Numbered from the stretch's first letter, positions 52,707 through 62,048 are shown. The stretch is 64,000 bases of DNA from Paucidesulfovibrio gracilis DSM 16080 (GCF_900167125.1 NZ_FUYC01000009.1:1-64000), one strand, 5' to 3'. Program-made: numbers and translations. The notes: generated from the sequence alone by a model not told the origin.

Positions 52707-54433
52707 TGTTGCGACTCGGCAGCTGTCCAAAATCCTACGCCCTGGATCAGGACAAGGTTGTGTCTCCTGCGGATACAGTAGCCAGGGTGCAGGCGTGTCT
52801 GGAAAAATTATTCCCCGGCGTGTTGGCGAAAATCGACCGTGTGGACACGGGACGACTCGGCATCCCCGTGTATGTGAGCGAGTGTGGACCTGACGCACGG
52901 GCCGTCATGCCCACCCGAAAGCAGATGGGCAAAGGTGCCACACCGGACCAGGCCCGGGCTTCGGCTTTGATGGAACTGGTGGAACGCTATAGCTTTTTTC
53001 ATTTCTGGGAGAGTGAGGCCTTCACCCAATTGACCTGGAGCGAAGCCGAGGAACAATGGCCGGAACAGCTGTTGCCTTTGGAGCAGATGCTGCAATCCGT
53101 GGATGAGACCCTGGCGCCCGAACAGGCTCGTACCGTGCTGGATCTGGTGGAGTGGCGGTTTTGTCCGGCATTGGATGTGGCAACGGGCCGGGACGTGGTG
53201 GTTCCTCTGGATTGGTTCAAAAAATTGAACGAATTCAACGGTGCCTCTGCCGGGAACAGCCCTGAGGAATCCATCCTGCAAGGAGCCTGTGAACTGGTGG
53301 AGCGCCATGTCTGTGCGCTTGTTGATCGTGAGCGGCCCGAACTGCCCACCATTGATCCGTCGGATTCCGAGGATACGGTATTGCGGGAACTGGTGGACGC
53401 GTTCGAACGTAACGGTGTTCGCGTGCTACTCAAGGATTTCAGCCTGGGTATGCCCGTTCCCACGGTGGCGGCGGTGGCCTGGGATCCGTCCACATTCCCC
53501 GGCATGAGTGAGATCGTATTCACGGCGGGAACGTCTTCTTCTCCGGTGAAAGCCGCTGTTCGCGCTCTTACTGAGGTGGCTCAACTCGCGGGAGATTTTT
53601 CCACCGGCCGGATTTATGAGGCCTCGGGGCTGCCCAAGTTCACATCGCTGGACCAGTTCGACTGGTTGCGCCGTGGCCCGGTGGTTTCCCTGCGGGAACT
53701 GCCCGATGTGGAACACGATGACATTTATGAAGAATTGTTGACATTGGCCCGCAAGCTGAATGCCCAGGGGTATGCATTGTACAGCGTGGCGACCACGCCG
53801 CCGGGCATGGAAGCTGCGGCGAATTACAATGTTGTGCCTGGATTCGCTTTTCGGGAGCGTACCGCCCATGCCAGCTTGGGATTGTTCGTGGGCCGCTCCC
53901 TGGCTGAGGAAGCGCCGGAAGCCCAGGCCGTGGTGGGGCTGGAGATGTTGGCTGAAGTATATCCTGACGCTCATTTTGTCCCGTTTTTTAAGGGATTGCT
54001 TGCGTTGCGTCTGGAGGATCCCGCTGAGGCGGCGCGCTGTTTTGCCACGGCGGAGCCGTTGCAGCCCGCACCGGAGGAACAGGCGCTGGCCGCATTTTAT
54101 CGGGCCTATGCCTTGAGCCGTCTGGAACGATGGGACGAGGTGGAAGAGCCGCTCTCCCGTTCCGCAGCCCTGGATCCCGGTTTCAAAGAAGTGTTTAACC
54201 TGCGTGGGGTGGCGCGGTTCAAGGCAAAGCGGTATGAAGAGGCAGCCCTGGATTTCAAGGCCGCTTTGGAACTGGACAGTGGTTCGGCTCCGGATTTGGC
54301 CAATCTTGGTTTATGCGAAAAGTTTCTCGGCAACCATGAGGCCGCTACGGATTATTTGAGTACTGCCCTGCACATGGACCCTTCCTTGGACTGGGCCATG
54401 CCGCATCTTGAAGAGTTGCTGGAGGGCGAGTAG
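52706..54433 (+). CDS. YcaO-domain protein with C-terminal TPR repeats
   Basis: 575 residues. The N-terminal ~400 residues are a YcaO ATP-utilising domain: GKGATPDQARASALMELVER (~74-93), SPEESILQGACELVERHVC-type segment (~190), and SSSPVKAAVRALTEVAQLA (~277). YcaO enzymes activate amides for thioamide or azoline formation, and E. coli YcaO contributes to S12 methylthiolation. The C-terminal part (~430-560) is TPR-like (LRGVARFKAKRYEEAALDFK). The gene is coupled to a methyltransferase and followed by dsrC. Confidence 0.85.
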   Translation: MLRLGSCPKSYALDQDKVVSPADTVARVQACLEKLFPGVLAKIDRVDTGRLGIPVYVSECGPDARAVMPTRKQMGKGATPDQARASALMELVERYSFFHFWESEAFTQLTWSEAEEQWPEQLLPLEQMLQSVDETLAPEQARTVLDLVEWRFCPALDVATGRDVVVPLDWFKKLNEFNGASAGNSPEESILQGACELVERHVCALVDRERPELPTIDPSDSEDTVLRELVDAFERNGVRVLLKDFSLGMPVPTVAAVAWDPSTFPGMSEIVFTAGTSSSPVKAAVRALTEVAQLAGDFSTGRIYEASGLPKFTSLDQFDWLRRGPVVSLRELPDVEHDDIYEELLTLARKLNAQGYALYSVATTPPGMEAAANYNVVPGFAFRERTAHASLGLFVGRSLAEEAPEAQAVVGLEMLAEVYPDAHFVPFFKGLLALRLEDPAEAARCFATAEPLQPAPEEQALAAFYRAYALSRLERWDEVEEPLSRSAALDPGFKEVFNLRGVARFKAKRYEEAALDFKAALELDSGSAPDLANLGLCEKFLGNHEAATDYLSTALHMDPSLDWAMPHLEELLEGE

Positions 54434-54455
54434 TCGGAGCCGCGGCTTGAGAGTA

Positions 54456-54484
54456 TTGACAACTCGGGCATGGACATTTATTCA
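54456..54484 (+). promoter_or_regulatory. Sigma-70 promoter of dsrC
   Basis: TTGACA (54456-54461), 17-base spacer, TATTCA (54479-54484). It gives a leader of about 110 bases containing three successive hairpins (54506-54524, 54542-54556, 54555-54569). Confidence 0.65.
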
Positions 54485-54602
54485 AACCGAAAAAGTTTGT
54501 CGAAAAAGCGGTGGATCGCCGCTTATAGGATAAGGAGCGGCCCGGTGCGGCCGGGCGCAGTGTTAGCGCCGAAAGGCTTGCAACGAACCAGGAGGAAAAT
54601 CC

Positions 54603-54920
54603 ATGGCTACTGTTGAATTCAACGGCAAATCCTTTGAAGTTGACGAGGACGGTTTCCTGCAGAGCTTCGACGGCTGGAACCCGGACTGGGTCGAGTACGT
54701 CAAAGAACAGGAAGGAATCGCCGAAATCACCGATGACCACCAGAAGGTCATTGAGTTCCTGCAGGATTACTACAAGAAGAACGGCATCGCCCCGATGGTC
54801 CGTATTCTTTCCAAGGTCACCGGCTTTAAGCTGAAGCAGATCTACGAGCTGTTCCCGTCCGGACCCGGCAAGGGAGCCTGTAAGATGGCTGGCTTGCCCA
54901 AGCCCACGGGTTGTGTGTAA
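54603..54920 (+). CDS. dsrC: Sulfur-relay protein DsrC
   Basis: 105 residues. It begins MATVEFNGKSFEVDEDGFL and ends with the flexible arm GPGKGACKMAGLPKPTGCV, with both conserved Cys (eleven residues apart, the second penultimate). The two Cys distinguish true DsrC from TusE. DsrC carries the sulfite-derived sulfur as a trisulfide from dissimilatory sulfite reductase to the membrane complex DsrMKJOP. AGGAGG is placed eight bases before the ATG. Monocistronic with strong promoter and terminator, as expected for an abundant protein. Confidence 0.97.
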   Translation: MATVEFNGKSFEVDEDGFLQSFDGWNPDWVEYVKEQEGIAEITDDHQKVIEFLQDYYKKNGIAPMVRILSKVTGFKLKQIYELFPSGPGKGACKMAGLPKPTGCV

Positions 54921-54942
54921 TCCACGCAAACCAGTGATGATT

Positions 54943-54972
54943 AAGGCGGAGGCTTCGGTCTCCGCCTTTTTT
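54943..54972 (+). terminator. Terminator of dsrC
   Basis: AAGGCGGAG (54943-54951) with CTCCGCCTT (54960-54968) and a T run. Confidence 0.9.
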
Positions 54973-55085
54973 GTGTCTCTGCCTGCCCGGTGGGTTCAAT
55001 CCCGCCCTGGGGTGTGTTATGAGCCGGTGTTGAAAAACGCGTGGTATCCGACAACGATTGGTCATTCCATACCGAAGGAGAAATG

Positions 55086-55925
55086 ATGGACGGAATTCAG
55101 TTCAATGCCTCCATGCTGCAATCCATGGTGGACATGCTTGTGTATTGGGTGGGACAGTATGGTTTGCGTCTCGTGGTCGCCCTGATTTTGTTCTGGGTCG
55201 GCTTCGTGCTTTCCCGACGGCTGTCCTCGTTGGTGGGACGGCTGATGGAAAAGGGCGGCGTTGATGTCATTCTGGTCAGTTTTGTACGCAATGCCCTGCA
55301 TTATCTGCTTGTGACGGCCGTCGGCATAGCGGCCCTCGGACAGCTTGGCATCAATGTGACATCGTTTCTGGCAGTGCTCGGCGCCGCTGGTTTGGCCGTT
55401 GGCCTGGCGCTCAAGGATTCCCTGTCCAACTTTGCGGCGGGCGTATTGCTCATCTTTTTCCGATTTTTCCGTGTGGGCGACTATGTCACGGTGGGCGGCA
55501 CCTCGGGAACGGTCATGGCCGTGAATTTGTTCAACACCGAGCTGGCCACGCCGGACAACCAAAAGGTCTACGTCCCCAACTCCAGCATCCTTGGGAACGT
55601 CATCGTGAATGTGACGGCCAATGATACGCGGCGCATCGATCTGGTAGTGGGAATCGGATACGGAGACATTATTTCCAAGGCCAAGGGAATTTTAGAAGGT
55701 CTTCTCGCCGCGGACGAGCGTATCCTCAAGGAGCCGGAACCCATGGTCGCGGTGTCGGAACTGGGGGACAGCAGCGTGAATTTTGTGGTGCGGCCCTGGG
55801 TTCGGACGGACGATTACTGGTCTGTCCGGTTTGATCTGATCCGTTCCATCAAGGAAACATTCGACGAACAGGGCGTGACCATTCCGTTTCCTCAGCAGGA
55901 TGTGCATTTGTTCACCGAAAAATAG
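55086..55925 (+). CDS. MscS-family mechanosensitive channel
   Basis: 279 residues; ATG 55086 is preferred over 55083 by distance to AAGGAG. Three N-terminal membrane helices (about 10-30, 50-85, 85-125). TM3 is the pore helix with SFLAVLGAAGLAVGLALKDSLSN, followed by the beta domain (VGDYVTVGGTSGTV) and a C-terminal cytoplasmic vestibule domain. It opens under membrane tension and releases solutes. The size matches E. coli MscS. Confidence 0.93.
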   Translation: MDGIQFNASMLQSMVDMLVYWVGQYGLRLVVALILFWVGFVLSRRLSSLVGRLMEKGGVDVILVSFVRNALHYLLVTAVGIAALGQLGINVTSFLAVLGAAGLAVGLALKDSLSNFAAGVLLIFFRFFRVGDYVTVGGTSGTVMAVNLFNTELATPDNQKVYVPNSSILGNVIVNVTANDTRRIDLVVGIGYGDIISKAKGILEGLLAADERILKEPEPMVAVSELGDSSVNFVVRPWVRTDDYWSVRFDLIRSIKETFDEQGVTIPFPQQDVHLFTEK

Positions 55926-55939
55926 GATTTTTGTGCTAC

Positions 55940-55970
55940 AGCGGACCTCGATTTATTGTCGGGGTCCGCT
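55940..55970 (+). terminator. Hairpin after mscS
   Basis: AGCGGACCTC (55940-55949) pairs with GGGGTCCGCT (55961-55970; one G-U). The following T content is weak, so termination efficiency is uncertain. Confidence 0.5.
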
Positions 55971-56004
55971 TGATTCCGTTACGGCTTTTTGATAGCCGTC
56001 GATT

Positions 56005-56096
56005 TTGCCGATGGGGGTGCTTCGCTTGAGCCGAAGCTGAGATCACACCCTTGGAACGTGAAGCAGTTCGCACTGCCGTACGGAATCTGGCGCAAT
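56005..56096 (+). ncRNA. TPP riboswitch (THI element)
   Basis: Conserved elements appear in order: GGGGGTGC (56013-56020), P3 arm with CTTCG/CGAAG, CTGAGAT (56037-56043), ACCCTTGGAAC (56047-56057), TGA, GCAG/CTGC arm, and the closing GTACGGAA. An imperfect P1 joins TTGCCGAT with ATCTGGCGCAA. The order and sequence match thiamine pyrophosphate riboswitches. It precedes a CytX-type transporter. Confidence 0.85.
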
Positions 56097-56123
56097 ACAA
56101 ATTTGCACCTCTTTTCGCGCAGT

Positions 56124-56155
56124 GCCCCTTGAACATCATCTGAAGGGGCTTTTTT
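56124..56155 (+). terminator. Riboswitch expression-platform terminator overlapping the ribosome site
   Basis: GCCCCTT (56124-56130) with AAGGGGC (56143-56149), followed by six T (56150-56155) and at once the ATG at 56156. AAGGGG is also the only plausible ribosome site, so the same hairpin can stop transcription and hide the ribosome site. Confidence 0.75.
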
Positions 56156-57343
56156 ATGTCCAAACACCAACTTTCCTTTGCCAATCTGTTTTTTCTCTGG
56201 TTTGGTGCGGCCGTTTCCGTGGCCGAAATTCTTACCGGTGGCCTGCTTGCCGATCTGGGGCTGGAAAAAGCCCTGTGGGCCAATGTATTGGGACATCTGG
56301 CCGGAACCGCACTCCTTGTGCTGGCGGGCTGGATCGGATTCCGCGAACGCCTTCCCGCCATCATGTCCACCCGTATTTCCTTTGGCCGCCAGGGTTCGTA
56401 TCTCATCTCCGTCATCAACGTGTTTCAGCTACTTGGCTGGACGGCCTGGATGGTGCTCTTGGGCGGCGGAGCGCTCAACGGCCTGACCACCGCACTCTGG
56501 GGGCTGGACAATCAGATTTTGCTTTCCGCCGTTGTTGGGGCGTTCATCGGATTGTGGGTTTTTTTGGGGATTCGCGGTTTCAAATGGCTGAATATGGTCG
56601 CGGTGAGCCTGCTGCTCGTGTTGACCGTGGTGCTCAGCTGGGTGCTGCTGTCCCGGCCGGAGGCCATTGCCGGCGCAGGCGGAGACGGGCCGTTTCATTT
56701 CGGTTTTGAAATGGCCATCATCATGCCGCTGTCCTGGTTTCCGCTCATCTCCGATTATACGAGCATGGCCAAGACGCGCACCGCTTCCTGGCTCGCGCCG
56801 CTGCTGGGTTATTTTTTGGGCAGTTGCTGGATGTACGGCATCGGCATCCTGGGAGCGCTGCACTCGGGCAGCTTTGATCCCGCGTCCATGATGCTGGCGG
56901 CCAATCTGGGCATGGTGGCCTTGGGCATTATCGGTTTGTCCACCATTACCACTACGTTTCTGGACGTTTACTCCGCCGCTGTTTCCAGTCTGAATATCTT
57001 CCCCAGGTTGAGCCGTCGTTGGACTTCCGTGGTGTTCGCGGTGATCGGCACCGTGCTTGCCATGTATGTACCCATTACCAAGTATGAATGGTTCCTGTAT
57101 GCGTTGGGTTCCGTATTCGCGCCGTTGGTGGCCATTTTGTTGGCGGATTATTATGTGCTGCGCACCGATAAAAGAAAAACATCCTGGGATCCGGCAGCCA
57201 CGATAAGTCTTGCACTTGGCGTTGCCTTGTATTACCAGCTGAAGCCGTTCGGGTTGTTGGTGGGACCGACCCTTGTCACCATCCTGGGCACGTTCGCGCT
57301 GCACCTCGTGGTGCGCCGTTGCGCGACAGCGCTCGGGCGGTAG
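56156..57343 (+). CDS. cytX: Hydroxymethylpyrimidine permease, CytX type (NCS1 family)
   Basis: 395 residues and about twelve membrane helices. FFLWFGAAVSVAEILTGG near the start and PLSWFPLISDYTSMAK (~195) are hallmarks of the cytosine/purine/HMP permease group. The TPP riboswitch in front supports the CytX role: uptake of the thiamine pyrimidine moiety HMP. Start is the ATG at the end of the terminator T run. Confidence 0.88.
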   Translation: MSKHQLSFANLFFLWFGAAVSVAEILTGGLLADLGLEKALWANVLGHLAGTALLVLAGWIGFRERLPAIMSTRISFGRQGSYLISVINVFQLLGWTAWMVLLGGGALNGLTTALWGLDNQILLSAVVGAFIGLWVFLGIRGFKWLNMVAVSLLLVLTVVLSWVLLSRPEAIAGAGGDGPFHFGFEMAIIMPLSWFPLISDYTSMAKTRTASWLAPLLGYFLGSCWMYGIGILGALHSGSFDPASMMLAANLGMVALGIIGLSTITTTFLDVYSAAVSSLNIFPRLSRRWTSVVFAVIGTVLAMYVPITKYEWFLYALGSVFAPLVAILLADYYVLRTDKRKTSWDPAATISLALGVALYYQLKPFGLLVGPTLVTILGTFALHLVVRRCATALGR

Positions 57344-57471
57344 ACGCACCTTGGCACCGCTTTTTCCACGTGGTGCCGGGAAATCGTCGAAGGTCGAGTA
57401 TTGCCTCTTGCCAAACGAGGCGATACCGGCTATATAACTCCGCTCCACGCAATCAATGACAGGAGACCGTC

Positions 57472-57693
57472 ATGAGAAAGGATATCCATCCCAAAGTTTA
57501 TAAGGCCAAAATTCATTGCCACTGCGGCTTTGAAACTGAGATCCTCTCCACCAAGGGAGAGCAGATCGAAGTGGAAATCTGTTCCCAGTGCCACCCCTTC
57601 TACACCGGTAAGCAGCGTTTTGTTGACACTGCCGGTCGTATCGACCGTTTCCGGAAGAAGTACGCCAAGTTCAGTCAGGGCGACGACAAGTAG
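57472..57693 (+). CDS. rpmE: 50S ribosomal protein L31 (zinc type)
   Basis: 73 residues, [19 protein letters not shown] at the start and [20 protein letters not shown] later. The four Cys (CHC and CSQC) form the zinc ribbon of the C+ L31 form. Good GGAGACC ribosome site. It starts the conserved block rpmE-DUF1385-prfA-prmC. Confidence 0.97.
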   Translation: MRKDIHPKVYKAKIHCHCGFETEILSTKGEQIEVEICSQCHPFYTGKQRFVDTAGRIDRFRKKYAKFSQGDDK

Positions 57694-57724
57694 CGGCCCT
57701 GTTTCGGGCCGTGGCCGCGAGAAA

Positions 57725-57764
57725 TGCCTCTGTTGGGCCTGCCCAATGGAGGCGTTCTTGTTTG
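57725..57764 (+). terminator. Terminator after rpmE
   Basis: GCCTC/GAGGC (57726-57730 with 57749-57753) closes an inner TTGGGC/GCCCAA stem and is followed by GTTCTTGTTTG. Confidence 0.6.
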
Positions 57765-57859
57765 TTCGGCGGGCCGGCTGCCCCCGGACGTGCTTTACTT
57801 TTCCGGGGCAAATATTATCCTCGGTGGGTGGCTGAACGTCTTTCCACAGTGAGGTTCCC

Positions 57860-58822
57860 GTGAAATTGACTCGTTTACTCTGCGCTGCTCCCAAGCTTTC
57901 CGTGGGCGGTCAGGCCGTGATCGAGGGCGTTATGATGCGCGCCCGTGACCGGCTGGCCATTGCCGTTCGGCGTCCGGACGGGGAAATCAAGGTGGAGTTG
58001 CGTCCCTGGTTTTCACTCACGAATCGTCCCTGGCTCAAAAAACCGTTTGTTCGCGGTTTTCCCGTTCTGCTGGAAACGATGGTCAACGGCATCAAGGCGT
58101 TGAACTGGTCTGCGGAAGAAGCCCTCGTGGAAGAGGACGAGGAAACCGGCGAAGAAAAAAGCGGGCTGTCCACGTGGCATCTCGTACTCACCCTGGTGGC
58201 GGCCCTGGCCTTTGCCCTGGGGCTTTTTGTCGTGCTGCCCCATTTCTTCTCCGTGGTCATGCAGTGGTGGGGGCTTTCCGGCGACGTGAACGCTTTGTCC
58301 TTTCATATATGGGATGGCCTGTTCAAGATTCTCATGTTTGTCGGATACATTCTGGCTATTTCCCTGATGCCGGACATCCGTCGGGTGTTCCAGTATCATG
58401 GGGCCGAACACAAAACCATCTGGACCTTTGAAAACGGTTCCCGCCTTGTGCCGTCCGAAGCAAGGCAATACAGCCGGCTGCACCCCCGTTGCGGCACCGC
58501 GTTTTTGTTGTTCGTGCTGGCTTTGTCCATCATTCTGTTCACCGTGCTTGTTCCGCTGCTGCTCATGATATGGGCGCCGGAACACTTCGTGCTCAAGCAT
58601 CTGTATATCGTGGCGCTGAAGCTGTTGCTCATGGTGCCGGTGAGCAGTCTGTCCTACGAATTGATTCGGTTTTCCGGAAAATTCCACCGGAATGTCCTGT
58701 GCCGGATGCTTTGTTGGCCGGGTCTGCTGTTGCAGGGGCTGACCACCAAGGAACCCGACGACGCACAGATCGAAGTGGCCATTGCGGCCCTGGAATGCGC
58801 CGTTTCCGAGGAGGGCGCCTAA
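57860..58822 (+). CDS. DUF1385 membrane protein
   Basis: 320 residues from a GTG with GAGG upstream. The start SVGGQAVIEGVMMRARDR is the DUF1385 signature. Four to five membrane helices follow (~110-160 and ~210-280). The loop YHGAEHKTIWTFE and LHPRCGTAFL match the family. The function is unknown, but the gene is often found before prfA, as here; the stop abuts the prfA ATG. Confidence 0.9.
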   Translation: MKLTRLLCAAPKLSVGGQAVIEGVMMRARDRLAIAVRRPDGEIKVELRPWFSLTNRPWLKKPFVRGFPVLLETMVNGIKALNWSAEEALVEEDEETGEEKSGLSTWHLVLTLVAALAFALGLFVVLPHFFSVVMQWWGLSGDVNALSFHIWDGLFKILMFVGYILAISLMPDIRRVFQYHGAEHKTIWTFENGSRLVPSEARQYSRLHPRCGTAFLLFVLALSIILFTVLVPLLLMIWAPEHFVLKHLYIVALKLLLMVPVSSLSYELIRFSGKFHRNVLCRMLCWPGLLLQGLTTKEPDDAQIEVAIAALECAVSEEGA

Positions 58823-59893
58823 ATGTTTAAAAAACTTAACGAGATTGAGGCTTCCTACGACGAGCTGGAACAGCAGCTTGCGGAACCTGATATTTTTAAT
58901 GACCAGGAGCGGTACCGCAAGGTCACCAAAAGCCATAGTGAATTGGGCGAGGTGGTCCGGGTATATCGTGAATATAAAAAGATTTCTGGTGATCTTGCCG
59001 ACAACAAGGAATTGTTGCGGGATAAGGATCCCGACATTCGGGAAATGGCCCAGGCCGAGATTCCGGATTTGGAAGAGCGTCTGGAAGAATTGACCGAAGA
59101 CCTGAAGGTGCTTCTGCTGCCCAAGGATCCCTTGGATGAAAAAAACATTATCCTCGAAATTCGGGCTGGTACCGGTGGCGAGGAGGCTGCGCTGTTTGCT
59201 GCTGATCTTTTTCGCATGTATTCCCGCTACGCCGAGGAGAAGCGCTGGAAAGCCGAACTGATGGAGCAGCACGAAACCGGCACGGGCGGACTTAAAGAAG
59301 TTATCGTCAATATTTCCGGGGAACGGGTCTACAGCCACTTGAAATATGAATCCGGCACCCATCGCGTGCAGCGTGTCCCGGCTACCGAGTCCCAGGGACG
59401 CATTCATACTTCGGCCGTGACTGTGGCGATCTTGCCGGAAGCCGAGGAAGTGGACATGGACATCAAGCCCGACGAAATCCGGGTTGACGTGTACCGTTCC
59501 TCCGGTCCGGGCGGTCAGTCCGTGAACACCACGGATTCAGCTATTCGCCTGACGCACTTGCCCACCGGACTGGTGGTTACGTGTCAGGACGAGAAATCGC
59601 AGCATAAGAACAAGGCCAAGGCTTTGAAAGTGCTGCGTTCCAGGCTGTTGCAGATGGAGCAGGAGAAGGCCAAGGCCGAGCAGGACGCCAACCGGCGTTC
59701 CCAGGTCGGAACCGGTGACCGTTCCGAGCGCATCCGTACTTATAACTTTCCGCAGGGGCGCGTTTCCGATCACCGCATCAACCTGACGCTTTACAAGCTG
59801 GATCAGGTTATGGAAGGCGATCTGGATGATTTTGTGAACGCCCTGAGTGCGCATTATCAGGCTGAGGCGTTGAAGAGTCAGGCCGGTAATTAA
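58823..59893 (+). CDS. prfA: Peptide chain release factor 1
   Basis: 356 residues. The codon-recognition motif PAT (in [14 protein letters not shown], ~188) identifies RF1 (UAA/UAG). The GGQ motif is [15 protein letters not shown] (~228). Length and C-terminal domain are canonical. Methylation of the GGQ glutamine is the job of the downstream prmC. Confidence 0.98.
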   Translation: MFKKLNEIEASYDELEQQLAEPDIFNDQERYRKVTKSHSELGEVVRVYREYKKISGDLADNKELLRDKDPDIREMAQAEIPDLEERLEELTEDLKVLLLPKDPLDEKNIILEIRAGTGGEEAALFAADLFRMYSRYAEEKRWKAELMEQHETGTGGLKEVIVNISGERVYSHLKYESGTHRVQRVPATESQGRIHTSAVTVAILPEAEEVDMDIKPDEIRVDVYRSSGPGGQSVNTTDSAIRLTHLPTGLVVTCQDEKSQHKNKAKALKVLRSRLLQMEQEKAKAEQDANRRSQVGTGDRSERIRTYNFPQGRVSDHRINLTLYKLDQVMEGDLDDFVNALSAHYQAEALKSQAGN

Positions 59894-59941
59894 ACCACGC
59901 GCCGAGCCGACAACGTATTGTAACGTTGGAAGCGCGGTTAA

Positions 59942-60000
59942 GCGCCCGATGCGGGACTGTTCCATCAGACCTGCCCGGGCGTTTTATTTTGAAAGGATGG
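59942..60000 (+). terminator. Terminator or attenuator between prfA and prmC
   Basis: CGCCCG (59943-59948) pairs with CGGGCG (59986-59991), with an inner GCGGG/CCTGC helix, followed by TTTTATTTT. Confidence 0.6.
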
Positions 60001-60019
60001 CGGGTACAGGAGGCTGGGT

Positions 60020-60886
60020 ATGGAGTTGGGCAAGGCGCTTAGAAATGCGACAGAGCGATTGCATCGGGCCGGGGTGGATTCTCCTGCTCTGTCCGCCCGC
60101 CTTTTGGCGGGGAAAGCCTTGTTGCGCACTCCGGAACAACTCCTCATGGAGCACCGCCGGACACTCACGGACGCGGAACTGGCGGCGTTTGAAATCCTGG
60201 TGGGCCGCAGGGAGCGGGGGGAGCCTGTGGCTTATTTGCTCGGGGAACAGGAATTTTATGGTCTACCCTTTTTTGTGACGCCGGATGTGCTCATACCGCG
60301 CCCGGAAACAGAATTACTCGTGGATGCCGCGTTGGATCATCTGCATGATTCCGCGCCGGTCCGTTTTCTGGATTTGGGAACCGGGTCCGGAGCGCTGGCC
60401 GTGGCATTGGCGGCTTCTCTGTCCTATTCCTTGGGGGTTGGCTTGGATCAGAGCGTTGCCGCATTGCGCGTGGCCCAGTCCAATGCCCGCCGCAATGCCG
60501 TGGATGACCGGCTTGTTTTCGTTGAGGGCGATATGGGGCGTCCTTTGCCGGTCGGCGGGGTGGATCTGGTGGTGAGCAATCCACCATACGTCACTCACGA
60601 GGAATATTTGGAGCTGAGTCGGGAAGTGGCGGACTTTGAGCCGCGTGGAGCGCTGGTGAGCGGCGGTCCGGGGGAGGATGGCCTGGACCATGTCCGGCGG
60701 CTTGCGCCCATGGCGGCGCAGAGCTTGCGTCCTGGCGGCTTGTTGCTTGTGGAGATCGGCTGGCAGCAGGGATCGGGCGTGCTGCGTCTATTTCAAGACG
60801 CTGCAAGCGGGTTTCGGGATGCCCGGATTGCGCCTGATCTTGCTGGGCGAGACCGCATGTTGATGGCTTGGCGAACCCGGGATTGA
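60020..60886 (+). CDS. prmC: Release factor glutamine methyltransferase
   Basis: 288 residues. The N-terminal helical domain is followed by VLIPRPETELLVDAALD (~95), the SAM motif FLDLGTGSGALAVALA (~118), and the catalytic NPPY in DLVVSNPPYVTHEEY (~182). It methylates the GGQ glutamine of RF1/RF2. It has an AGGAGG ribosome site. Confidence 0.96.
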   Translation: MELGKALRNATERLHRAGVDSPALSARLLAGKALLRTPEQLLMEHRRTLTDAELAAFEILVGRRERGEPVAYLLGEQEFYGLPFFVTPDVLIPRPETELLVDAALDHLHDSAPVRFLDLGTGSGALAVALAASLSYSLGVGLDQSVAALRVAQSNARRNAVDDRLVFVEGDMGRPLPVGGVDLVVSNPPYVTHEEYLELSREVADFEPRGALVSGGPGEDGLDHVRRLAPMAAQSLRPGGLLLVEIGWQQGSGVLRLFQDAASGFRDARIAPDLAGRDRMLMAWRTRD

Positions 60887-61062
60887 GGGACATTGTTTCG
60901 CAGTGGCGAAAATGCTGCAAATGGTGTTGTGATCTTGCCACGATTGGCGTTTTTGAAACAGTTTTCGGGTGCTGGTTCGTTGTGATTTATTGTTTCTTTT
61001 CAGCTAGATAGAAAAGTGTGAGTGTTGGTATCTATTTTGCTTATGTGGGGCCAGGAGGCGAC

Positions 61063-61992
61063 ATGCTACAGACCACGATTCATTCGACAATTCGCTGCAC
61101 CGGAACTGGACTTCATAGTGGAAAACAAGTCGGCTTGACTTTGCGGCCCGCCACGGAAGATACCGGGATCCTTTTTTCCGTTCGGAACGGCTCCGGCTCC
61201 GTTTTTCTGACCCCTACGCCAGAACTCGTGGTGAGCACCGGATTGGCCACCACCTTGGGCAACGAATCCGCTTCCGTCTCCACTGTGGAGCATCTCATGG
61301 CCGCTGTGCGCGGTATGGGCATCGACAACATCCTTATTGATGTCGACGGCAGCGAACTGCCGATCATGGACGGCAGTGCCGCTCCGTTCGTTTACCTCCT
61401 TAGGGAAGCCGGACTGCGTACGTTGAGCAAGCCCCGGACCTGCTTGGCCGTAAAGAAGCCCATGCTCTTCGAGCAGAACGGGAAGTTCATCAAAGCCAGC
61501 CCCTATGACGGTCTGTTCGTGGACTACACCATTGAATTCGCCCATTCCGCCATTGGTCGCCAGAATTTGGCTCTGGATGTGAGCCCCGAACGATTTGCCA
61601 GTGAAGTGGCCAAGGCCCGGACATTCGGTTTCCTCAAGGAAGTTGAATATCTGCATGCTAATGGTCTGGCTCTTGGCGGTTCCCTGGACAACGCCGTTGT
61701 TTTGGATGATTACGCGGTGCTGAACGAGGAAGGCCTGCGCTATGAAGATGAATTCGTGCGTCACAAGCTGCTTGATTTTATCGGCGATATCGCAGTGCTG
61801 AATCAGCCGTTGCTTGGCCGTTTTGAAATCTTTGCCTCCGGGCATGAGCTGAACAACAAATTTCTCCGCCATCTGCAGGAAAACGCCGAAGAGTATTTGG
61901 AAGAGGTCTCGCGGCCTCTGCCCGTGCGCCCCGCTTCCAAAGAGAAACCGGAACGTGGCGGGGTTATGGAACCCGCTCCGGTTCCCGTGTAG
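61063..61992 (+). CDS. lpxC: UDP-3-O-acyl-N-acetylglucosamine deacetylase
   Basis: 309 residues from the ATG at 61063 behind AGGAGG; the open frame from 61018 lacks a ribosome site. MLQTTIHSTIRCTGTGLHSG is typical. Zinc ligands are in STVEHLMAAVRG (~77) and RHKLLDFIGD (~233). The C-terminal Pro/Arg tail is short. It is the committed step of lipid A synthesis and shows a Gram-negative outer membrane. Confidence 0.97.
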   Translation: MLQTTIHSTIRCTGTGLHSGKQVGLTLRPATEDTGILFSVRNGSGSVFLTPTPELVVSTGLATTLGNESASVSTVEHLMAAVRGMGIDNILIDVDGSELPIMDGSAAPFVYLLREAGLRTLSKPRTCLAVKKPMLFEQNGKFIKASPYDGLFVDYTIEFAHSAIGRQNLALDVSPERFASEVAKARTFGFLKEVEYLHANGLALGGSLDNAVVLDDYAVLNEEGLRYEDEFVRHKLLDFIGDIAVLNQPLLGRFEIFASGHELNNKFLRHLQENAEEYLEEVSRPLPVRPASKEKPERGGVMEPAPVPV

Positions 61993-62048
61993 GCATCAGT
62001 ACTCCAAGGTCTGCGGGAGTGTTTTGGGAAACTCCCGGTCGTCGCACA

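Noticed and set aside
57348-57372. TTGGCACCGCTTTTTCCA as a sigma-54 promoter for rpmE
   Set aside because: The -12 GC is missing at the required distance (TC instead), and a ribosomal protein gene is an unlikely sigma-54 target.
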